Part shown: in pieces, positions 1 through 5,167 of the stretch | Position numbering within the stretch: the stretch's first letter is position 1 | Layout of the letters: each line of letters starts with the position of its first letter | Assembly: GCA_025363535.1 (NCBI GenBank) | Contig: JANYDP010000519.1 | Span: 1-9,088, forward strand | DNA from: Verrucomicrobiota bacterium | Lineage (GTDB): Bacteria > Verrucomicrobiota > Verrucomicrobiia > Limisphaerales > CAIQOK01 | DNA length: 9,088 nucleotides | Reading direction: 5' to 3' | The notes under the pieces: generated by a model | The model's input: the letters and a program-made list of their open reading frames with translations, nothing else | Database searches by the model: none | What the model was told of the DNA's origin: nothing | Made by a program: the position numbers and the translations under genes

Positions 1-1
1 C

Positions 2-307
2 GACGCGCTCGATGCGCTGGCGCACGCGGCGAAACTGGATCCGAAGAACGCGGAGGTGCAGAACCACCTCGGCCTGGTGTTGAGCCAGAAAGGTCTGCGC
101 AAGGAGGCGGAAACGGCGTTGCGCCGTTCGGTGGAGCTGGATCCGAACTACGCCAGTGCGCACAACAATCTCGCCGTGGTGTATCTGACGCAGCGTCCGC
201 CGGCCCCGGCGCTCGCCCGCTGGCATTATCAAAAGGCCCGCGACCTCGGCATGCCCGCCAATCCGCAGTTGGAAAAGTTGCTGGAGGGCGGAGCGGGGCA
301 GCCCTGA
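2..307 (+). CDS. TPR-repeat protein, C-terminal fragment
   Basis: This is the 3' end of a tetratricopeptide-repeat protein whose start lies before the window. The frame is open from base 2 and ends at TGA 305-307, giving about 101 residues. Two TPR helix pairs are visible: one around 'AEVQNHLGLVLSQKG', followed by 'AETALRRSVELDPNYA', and one around 'SAHNNLAVVYL', followed by a final helix with 'ARWHYQKARDLG'. The spaced small and aromatic residues and the 'LDP' helix ends fit the TPR consensus. The protein ends in a short 'NPQLEKLLEGG' tail. TPR arrays are protein-protein interaction scaffolds; nothing visible identifies the partner or any N-terminal domain. A GTG at 56 is an internal Val codon, not a credible start, because TPR sequence continues upstream of it. 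No intrinsic terminator is seen after the stop. Confidence 0.85.
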   Translation, partial: DALDALAHAAKLDPKNAEVQNHLGLVLSQKGLRKEAETALRRSVELDPNYASAHNNLAVVYLTQRPPAPALARWHYQKARDLGMPANPQLEKLLEGGAGQP

Positions 308-502
308 TCCGGGCGAAGGCTTCGATCAACTTTGGCGTGAGCTTTCCCCGGCAACGCTGAAATTTAATGATGGCAAACGCCGCCGCCGGGTCTATGCTTT
401 CGTCATTCAACAACTCACGCGCCACCGGAAGTGTGTGCCATCGGATGCAGTGATCGGAACCAACCGCGCAACTCCGGCTCTGCGCCAGACCTGGATCAAC
501 CT

Positions 503-644
503 ATGAGGAAAATGCGAGCTAGCACTAAAAAGACCGGGCCGCCGCCCGCCGGGAAAAAAATCCGGAGCCACCGCTTCGGGCAGGATTCATCCCGTCATCA
601 TCTACCCCTTCCGGCAGCCGAAAGATTATTCCGATCTGGAGGCG
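503..644 (+). other. Probable true N-terminus of the downstream unknown gene, in two frames joined at an A7 run
   Basis: The frame of the downstream gene is open back to a TGA at 504-506. From about 588 it reads plausible protein (HPVIIYPFRQPKDYSDLEAL), so the gene almost certainly begins before TTG 645. There is no ATG, GTG or TTG in that frame between 507 and 644. ATG codons at 503 and 512 lie one frame away and read 'MRKMRASTKKTGPPPAGKK' into a run of seven A's (554-560). Dropping one A joins them to the body frame as '...PAGKKSGATASGRIHPVII', giving a product of about 315-318 residues. A sequencing or assembly indel, a real disabling mutation, or transcriptional slippage on A7 would each explain this. 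A GAGGA at 505-509 lies too close to ATG 512 to be a typical ribosome binding site. Confidence 0.5.
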
Positions 645-1460
645 TTGTATCAACTAGTCGCCCGGCTGGACGCCGACCGGGAGCATTACGCGCGGCCGAT
701 CACCGTCATGGATCGCAAGACGTATTGCGCCCTGGAGCGGAACGCCGCCTTCCAAAATTTCCGCAAAAACACCGTCGCCCGGCACTCGGACATTCTGGAT
801 GCCTGGTGCGTGGATACCTGCCAGATGTGGTACTCCGGACTGGGCCAGGCGTTCGAGGCTGGCGCGCCGGACGATGTCTATTGGCTGATCCCCGGCGACT
901 TTAATTATGGCACGAAAGTCGGCCACGAAGTGCTGGGCCGGCTGCACGATCTGCCGGAAATCGTGCTCGAATTAAACCAGGATCTGTGCATCGGCGAGAT
1001 CGCCACCGACCACAGCAACTCCAAACAGCAAATAGACACCTACGGCACCTTCGCGCTGCTCTACAGTTGGTTTCCCGTCGAGGCGCAGGAAATCCGGCAG
1101 TTCACCGAACGGCCGCGCTCCGAGTTCTTCGCCATCCGCCACAATTTTTTGCGCGAGGTTCTGACCCAGCGCTGGTACGCCTACGAACAGACGGTGGTCA
1201 TGCTGCTGCAGGCCGTCTGCACGCAGAAACGGATCAGCCGGTTTTTTGTCGGCAACATTTCCGACCTGCCGGAGGGCCGCGAATCCTTCGCCTCGGCCGT
1301 GCAGCAGGTGGAGCGCACCGAGCGCGTCCTCAAGGCCTTCTGGGGGGAGCGCAACCACTCCAAGCCTGGCTGGATTGAAGACTATCGCACGCTCGAAATC
1401 CAATCGGAACAGGTGTTGCGCACGGCACTGACCATTCTCCACAATCTGCTCGCCCTATGA
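645..1460 (+). CDS. Conserved-looking protein of unknown function
   Basis: I do not recognise this family. From the in-frame TTG at 645 it gives 271 residues, but coding character extends upstream, so the N-terminus is probably incomplete. No signal peptide or membrane segment is visible, so it is likely cytoplasmic. It looks like a mixed alpha/beta N-terminal half and a helical C-terminal half. Noticeable segments, numbered from 645, are 'WCVDTC' (54-59, CxxxC), 'YWLIPGDFNYGT' (79-90), the polar stretch 'TDHSNSKQQIDTYGT' (121-135) and a long helical region from about 160 on. The strand pattern 'VIIYPF' and the 'LIPGDFN' turn could suit a nucleotide-sugar-binding (GT-A-like) fold, but this is a guess. 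Its stop overlaps the start of the CBM48 gene by ATGA, implying translational coupling and perhaps a shared role in alpha-glucan metabolism. The GGAGG at 638-642 lies only 2 nt from TTG 645, which argues against that start. Confidence 0.7.
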   Translation: MYQLVARLDADREHYARPITVMDRKTYCALERNAAFQNFRKNTVARHSDILDAWCVDTCQMWYSGLGQAFEAGAPDDVYWLIPGDFNYGTKVGHEVLGRLHDLPEIVLELNQDLCIGEIATDHSNSKQQIDTYGTFALLYSWFPVEAQEIRQFTERPRSEFFAIRHNFLREVLTQRWYAYEQTVVMLLQAVCTQKRISRFFVGNISDLPEGRESFASAVQQVERTERVLKAFWGERNHSKPGWIEDYRTLEIQSEQVLRTALTILHNLLAL

Positions 1461-1735
1461 ATGTTTACGGCAAACCCATGCAGGCGGTGAATTTTATCTG
1501 TTCAGCCACCGAGGCCCAGTCGGTCAGTCTCGTCGGCGATTTCAACGATTGGAATCCGCGCGCCAATCTGATGAAGCAATTGGATGACAAAGCCTGGACC
1601 ATCCGGGTGGAAGTCAAACACGGGCACCATCGCTACGCCTTCATGGTGGATGAAGTGCTGACGCTTGATCCGCGCGCCATGGGCATCACGCGCAACGACA
1701 AGGGCGAACGCGTCTCCCTGGTGGCCGTCAGCTAG
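1457..1735 (+). CDS. Small CBM48 / isoamylase early-set domain protein
   Basis: This 92-residue protein consists almost entirely of one carbohydrate-binding module 48 (E-set) domain, the fold that precedes the catalytic domain in glycogen branching and debranching enzymes and forms the glycogen-binding domain of AMPK beta. The hallmarks are 'SLVGDFNDWNP' (24-34), a second aromatic 'AWTIRVEV' (46-53), 'HHRYAFMVDE' (57-66, usually Y-x-F-x-VDG) and 'LDPRA' (70-74). Trp32 and Trp47 are the likely sugar-stacking residues. No catalytic domain follows, so it is a stand-alone module, a type I know as common in this phylum. It probably binds glycogen or a related alpha-glucan, or serves as an adaptor; no enzyme partner is visible. 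Its ATG overlaps the upstream stop by ATGA and there is no Shine-Dalgarno, so translation is probably coupled to the unknown gene before it. Confidence 0.85.
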   Translation: MNVYGKPMQAVNFICSATEAQSVSLVGDFNDWNPRANLMKQLDDKAWTIRVEVKHGHHRYAFMVDEVLTLDPRAMGITRNDKGERVSLVAVS

Positions 1736-1780
1736 CCGCAGATCCTTTCACATCCTCGGCCCCCACCTCGAAGCCGATGG

Positions 1781-1810
1781 AAAAAAAAGACGCTCCGATT
1801 GGAGCGTCTT
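1781..1810 (-). terminator. Intrinsic terminator of the dnaB-bamA-SBBP-skp operon
   Basis: A perfect 10-bp inverted repeat (AAGACGCTCC at 1787-1796 and GGAGCGTCTT at 1801-1810) encloses a 4-base loop. Read on the minus strand, the stem is followed by an uninterrupted run of T's (A8 at 1781-1788 on the plus strand). This is a classic rho-independent terminator lying 31 bases past the skp stop codon. On the plus strand the stem is followed by GAATAAG with no T-run, so it is mainly directional. It may still shield the operon from convergent transcription from the CBM48 gene. Confidence 0.93.
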
Positions 1811-1841
1811 GAATAAGATTCCGGCCAAAGACTTGCAGCGA

Positions 1842-2438
1842 TTACTTCTTCGGCTCGTCTTTTTTCACCTCGGGCGCGGCCAGCTCTGGCGGAGCCCCGA
1901 CGTTCAGCTGGGCCAGCACCGCATCCGTAATGTCGCTCTCGCCGCTGGTGAAGAGGACGGCGTCGGCGTCCAGCACCAGCGTGTAGCCGCCGGCCTTGGC
2001 CTTGCCGGCGACGGCGAGCTTGATTTCGTCGAGCAGATTCTTGGTCTTGCGGTTTTTTTCCTCCTGGAGGATGGCCCCGGCCTGGCGCTGGAACTGGGCG
2101 GCGTTGGCTTCAATGTCCTTCATGTCCTTGAGCTTGCCCTCGGCGTCCCGCTTGCGCTTGTCGCGCTCGTCGGCGGAGACGGCCTGGTCGCTCGCGCTGG
2201 CGGAGAGCTTTTGATATTCCTCCTTGGCCTTGTTCCAACTGTCGGACATCTCGGTCTCGGATTTTTTCAATTCGGTCTGGCGGTCTTTCAGCGCGGCGTC
2301 GGCCTGCTTGGTTTTCCAGTAGCCGTCAAAGGCCTTGGCCAGGCTCAGGGTGGCGATCTTCGGTTCGGCGAAAGCCGTGGCGTTTACCAGCGAACACACC
2401 AGACAACCGAGTCCGATTTTTTTCAGCATCATTTTCAT
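1842..2438 (-). CDS. skp: OmpH/Skp-family periplasmic chaperone
   Basis: This 198-residue exported protein matches the OmpH/Skp family, which binds unfolded outer-membrane proteins leaving the Sec translocon and keeps them soluble until BamA inserts them. The N-terminus is a signal peptide with Lys residues, a hydrophobic core and a likely cut after 'AFA' (residue 24). Then come a short strand 'KIATLSL' (27-33), a highly charged Lys/Glu/Ala-rich helical coiled-coil region (about 42-145) that would form the tentacles, and the typical C-terminal piece 'GGYTLVLDADAVLF' plus 'DITDAVLAQLN' (150-179). A Pro/Lys-rich tail (180-198) makes it slightly longer than E. coli Skp (161 residues). The start is ATG 2436-2438; ATGs two and three codons later are possible. 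No Shine-Dalgarno is visible. It is the last gene of the operon and follows bamA with the propeller gene in between. The name is by family, not by proven function. Confidence 0.9.
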   Translation of the reverse strand: MKMMLKKIGLGCLVCSLVNATAFAEPKIATLSLAKAFDGYWKTKQADAALKDRQTELKKSETEMSDSWNKAKEEYQKLSASASDQAVSADERDKRKRDAEGKLKDMKDIEANAAQFQRQAGAILQEEKNRKTKNLLDEIKLAVAGKAKAGGYTLVLDADAVLFTSGESDITDAVLAQLNVGAPPELAAPEVKKDEPKK

Positions 2439-2467
2439 AAATTCAGGAAACCAAATTTTTCACACAA

Positions 2468-2520
2468 GGCCAGCCGGAATTTCCCCTGGCCGGACTATTC
2501 CCTCCCAACAGACAGGGAAT
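2468..2520 (-). promoter_or_regulatory. Two inverted repeats in the spacer upstream of skp
   Basis: The 103-nt spacer between the propeller gene and skp holds two adjacent potential hairpins in the minus-strand transcript. The first pairs ATTCCCT (2497-2503) with AGGGAAT (2514-2520), a 7-bp stem with a 10-nt loop. The second pairs GGCCAG (2468-2473) with CTGGCC (2486-2491), and a small inner GGA/TCC pairing is possible. Neither is followed by a T-run on the minus strand, so they do not look like full terminators. They could be a processing or stability element, or partial attenuation that sets skp expression apart from the upstream genes. No clear -35/-10 promoter was found here. The structures are modest and could be chance. 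Confidence 0.35.
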
Positions 2521-2541
2521 CGCCGCTTGCGTTCATTCTTT

Positions 2542-5166
2542 TTAAGGCGTCGCCAGCGTGGGTTGGGCGACTTCGCGCAACCGGAAGTAGCCGCTGGGAT
2601 TGGTGGCAGGCAGGGTGACGGAGCGCCAGCCATCTTGCAAACTCGGCAATAGGCTGACCGGTTGCCAGTTGGTCGGAGCGAGTTGCGGGCTGGACTCCAG
2701 CGTCAGGACGGGATCAGTGTCCGGCCAAACTAGGGTGACTTGGCCGCCGGCCTGGGTGATGCGCAGTTCGGGGCTGGGGGCGTGCGTCAAAGTACGGTGC
2801 TGGAAAGCCGGAAAGTTCGCAGCGAGGCTGATGGCCAAAATGAAAACGTCGTTCGTGTTCAGCGGATTGGCGGAGCGCGCCTGGAGCGCGGCCACGGACG
2901 GGAAATTGGTGGAGGTGGTGACGCCGGCGATGTAGAGAGTGGTCTGGGTCGGATCAAGGGCGAGGCCGTGGGCGACATCGTTGCCGTCGCCGCCAAACAG
3001 GGCGGCGTAGGTGAAGGCGGAAGCGTCCGCATTCAGCACGGCGACGAAAACATTATTCGTGTTGGCCTTGGTTTTTTTGGCGGTGCGGCTGGAGGCGTCG
3101 AGGATGTTCGCGCCGGTGTCATAATTGGTCAGGAAGATGTGGTTGGTCGTGATGACTCCGAGGTTGGTTTTGAACGTATAAAAATTGGTGGCCACGTACA
3201 CATCGAACAGATTTGTCGAAGAGGTGAATCCGGTGAGGATGGCGTTGCCGCTGCTGTCCACGGCCAGCCCCGTGGGTTCGTCCGTGGTCCGGCCGCCGAA
3301 GACGACGGAATATCCGAAATTGTTGGTGGGGAAACTGCCATTGGCGGAGATTCGCGCAAACTTTGTGACAAAGATGTCTGCGAATCCATTGGTCTGCGGG
3401 TTGGTCCACGCACGGGTGTTGGTGATGACCGTGGACACCGGGAAGTTCGTCGAAAAAGTGTAACCGGTAATATAAACGCGGTCGCCTGTGTTCGCCTGAT
3501 CCAAGGCCAGGCGCAGTCCCACGTCCGAGTTCTCGCCGCCGAGATAGGTGGAATAAGCAAGGGCATTGCCGTTGGTGGAAATCTCCGTGAAGAAAGCATC
3601 GAAGAAGCTGGTGCGATTGGTGGAGCCGTTCAGTTGGGTGTGGTGGGTGTTGAAGGTTGGATAATTAGTGGAGAGCGTGTAGCCGGTCAGGTAGGCGCGA
3701 CCCGCGTTATCCACGGCGATGCTGTAGGCGCTCTCCTGATTCGTGCCGCCAAGGTAGGTGGAATAAACGAGATTCGTTCCCAGCGGTCCGACCTCGGTTA
3801 CAAAGATGTCCCGCACGCCGCCGAAATGGTTTTGCACCACGCGCGTCGCCCCACCGAGGAAGTTGGTGACGACGGGAAAATTGGTGGACTCGGTGAAGCC
3901 GGTGACAAAGGCGTTGCCATCGTGAATCGCAATGGCGTTGCCAGCATCGCGTTCCCCGCCGCCGAGGTACGTCGAGTAAACCAGATTCGTTCCCGCCGGG
4001 CCGAGCTTCGTGACGAAGGCGTCCACGCGGTACGTGCCGAGGGCGGTGTTGTTGCGGCCGCTGAGTTTGGTGAAGACAGCGTTGGTCGTGGTTGGAAAAT
4101 TCGGCGAGTCAGTGAAGCCAGTTACGTACGCATTGCCTTCCGCATCCGCCGCAATGCCGCGCGCGGACTCCTGGCCTTTGCCGCCGAGATAAGTCAGGTA
4201 GGCGAGGGTGAGCGGTGAGCGCGTATTTCCAGGAGTCGGCAAAAACTTGGCCACGAAAGCATCACCGTATTGCCCGCTGCCCTGGGTGCCGGCGTAGTTG
4301 GTGCGAAAGGCGGGCGAGGTGACATTCGTCCGCAGGTCGGTGGAAAACGTGTCGCCGCAAACATAAACATTTCCGTTCGGATCCGTGGTGATGTCCCAAC
4401 CGTTGTCGCCGCGTTTGCCGCCCAGGTAGCTGGAAAAACTCAGCACCGGATCAATCACGAGGGGCAACGTGCGGTCATATTCACCCAGCCTGAAGCCCGC
4501 CGTGTTTTTGCCGTTGAGCCGGTAGCCGCCGCGAATCTCACGGCGCACGCCGTTGACCGTCTGGTAAATCACCGGCGCATGTTCGCGAATTTCCTCCCCG
4601 CCGATCTTCAAAACCAGATTGCCAGCGGCATCCAGCCGCACCCGGTCGGCCCCCGTGATGTTCAAGGCGATCTGCCGGGGATCCGCGCCAGGTTGCAACA
4701 GAAAGTCATACTCCAGCCGGGCGGCGCGATCGGGATAATAAACCACGTCAATGCCCGGATAAACCTGCGTCAACTGTACGCGGGCAAACAAGGGGACGCC
4801 CGTCTGCCATTGCGCCGCCGAGGCGCCGATAAAATAATTGGCCCGGCCCGGCAGTTCGTCGAGGCCGGCAATGTCTGCGTGCGCAGTGGCACCCACCAGT
4901 GTCAGGCGGACGTTGCGAATTTTGCCCGCGTGACTGACGCGCAGCGTGGCTGCGGTCGGCGACAGGTACACGGTGCAGTCTTTGCCCCGCGCAATGAAGC
5001 GGGCGTCTGAGTCGGTCTGGCCGCAGTTGGCTTCAAAATAGAGCGGGGCTTCCGCCAGTCCGCGCGGCTCCATGGCGGGGAATGAATCCGGCCCCAGCGC
5101 GCGCGCGTTGGTCAGGCCCAGGCCACCGACCAACGCGGCAAGCAATGAAAGTGAAATTTTTTTCAT
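2542..5166 (-). CDS. Secreted SBBP (seven-bladed beta-propeller repeat) protein
   Basis: From ATG 5164-5166 this gives an 874-residue exported protein. A signal peptide is present (MKKISLSLLAALVGG..., likely cut after 'ARA', residue 23) with no lipobox Cys at the cut. Residues about 35-240 form the N-terminal domain typical of SBBP proteins ('PLYFEANCGQTDSDARFIARG', 'RANYFIGA', 'YPGIDVVYY', 'LEYDFLLQPGAD', 'PLVIDP'). Residues 248-756 carry seven SBBP repeats of the form LGG...D-GNAYVTG-T-STNFP. The C-terminal part (about 800-874) looks like a small beta domain ending 'GYFRLREVAQ', common on exported Verrucomicrobial proteins. The open frame continues 38 codons upstream, but that stretch overlaps the bamA 3' end and precedes the signal peptide, so I reject it. 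The start lies one nt after the bamA stop (TAAGATG), implying translational coupling. The function is unknown: a binding or scaffold role in the periplasm or at the surface is likely, and a BAM-related role is only a hypothesis from context. Confidence 0.88.
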   Translation of the reverse strand: MKKISLSLLAALVGGLGLTNARALGPDSFPAMEPRGLAEAPLYFEANCGQTDSDARFIARGKDCTVYLSPTAATLRVSHAGKIRNVRLTLVGATAHADIAGLDELPGRANYFIGASAAQWQTGVPLFARVQLTQVYPGIDVVYYPDRAARLEYDFLLQPGADPRQIALNITGADRVRLDAAGNLVLKIGGEEIREHAPVIYQTVNGVRREIRGGYRLNGKNTAGFRLGEYDRTLPLVIDPVLSFSSYLGGKRGDNGWDITTDPNGNVYVCGDTFSTDLRTNVTSPAFRTNYAGTQGSGQYGDAFVAKFLPTPGNTRSPLTLAYLTYLGGKGQESARGIAADAEGNAYVTGFTDSPNFPTTTNAVFTKLSGRNNTALGTYRVDAFVTKLGPAGTNLVYSTYLGGGERDAGNAIAIHDGNAFVTGFTESTNFPVVTNFLGGATRVVQNHFGGVRDIFVTEVGPLGTNLVYSTYLGGTNQESAYSIAVDNAGRAYLTGYTLSTNYPTFNTHHTQLNGSTNRTSFFDAFFTEISTNGNALAYSTYLGGENSDVGLRLALDQANTGDRVYITGYTFSTNFPVSTVITNTRAWTNPQTNGFADIFVTKFARISANGSFPTNNFGYSVVFGGRTTDEPTGLAVDSSGNAILTGFTSSTNLFDVYVATNFYTFKTNLGVITTNHIFLTNYDTGANILDASSRTAKKTKANTNNVFVAVLNADASAFTYAALFGGDGNDVAHGLALDPTQTTLYIAGVTTSTNFPSVAALQARSANPLNTNDVFILAISLAANFPAFQHRTLTHAPSPELRITQAGGQVTLVWPDTDPVLTLESSPQLAPTNWQPVSLLPSLQDGWRSVTLPATNPSGYFRLREVAQPTLATP
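2899..4425 (-). repeat. Seven degenerate SBBP blade repeats inside the propeller gene
   Basis: Seven copies of the blade signature start at residues 248, 327, 401, 472, 542, 623 and 724 of the protein, with spacings of 79, 74, 71, 70, 81 and 101 residues. The central copies are also recognisable at DNA level: similar stretches begin near 3537, 3747 and 3959, about 210 bases apart (compare GATTCGTTCCC near 3771 and 3983). Seven units fit one closed propeller. The last interval is long because of an insertion of about 30 Asn/Thr-rich residues (about 655-705). The copies have diverged enough that they look like old internal duplications rather than an unstable recent array. Confidence 0.82.
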
Positions 5167-5167
5167 C

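Noticed and set aside
308..502. Possible promoter (TTTAAT at 363-368) and weak inverted repeat (CCCGGC 347-352 with GCCGGG 385-390)
   Set aside because: No -35 element at proper spacing was found, and the 6-bp stem has a loop of about 32 nt with no T-run. I cannot support a regulatory call.
561..904. Continuation of the 431-904 plus-strand frame past the A-run
   Set aside because: After 560 this frame reads Arg/Gly/Ala/Pro-rich sequence without family features, while the other frame reads coherent protein through to 1460. Only its first part, before the A-run, is considered as a possible N-terminus.
972..1442. Minus-strand open frame of 156 codons opposite the unknown gene
   Set aside because: It is antisense to a frame with balanced amino-acid composition that joins by ATGA to a recognised gene. 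The antisense product has no domain features.
1665..2618. Plus-strand open frame of 317 codons spanning the terminator and skp
   Set aside because: It overlaps the CBM48 end, a strong terminator and the antisense of skp, and no domain is recognisable.
2740..4218. Plus-strand open frame of 492 codons opposite the propeller gene
   Set aside because: It is a Gly/Val/Arg-rich shadow frame of the repeated SBBP sequence. Its apparent periodicity is inherited from the blades on the minus strand.
5098..5166. Possible lipoprotein signal in the propeller protein, which would make it more BamB-like
   Set aside because: The signal peptide ends 'LTNARALGPD' with no cysteine near the cut. The first Cys is at residue 48, too far downstream.
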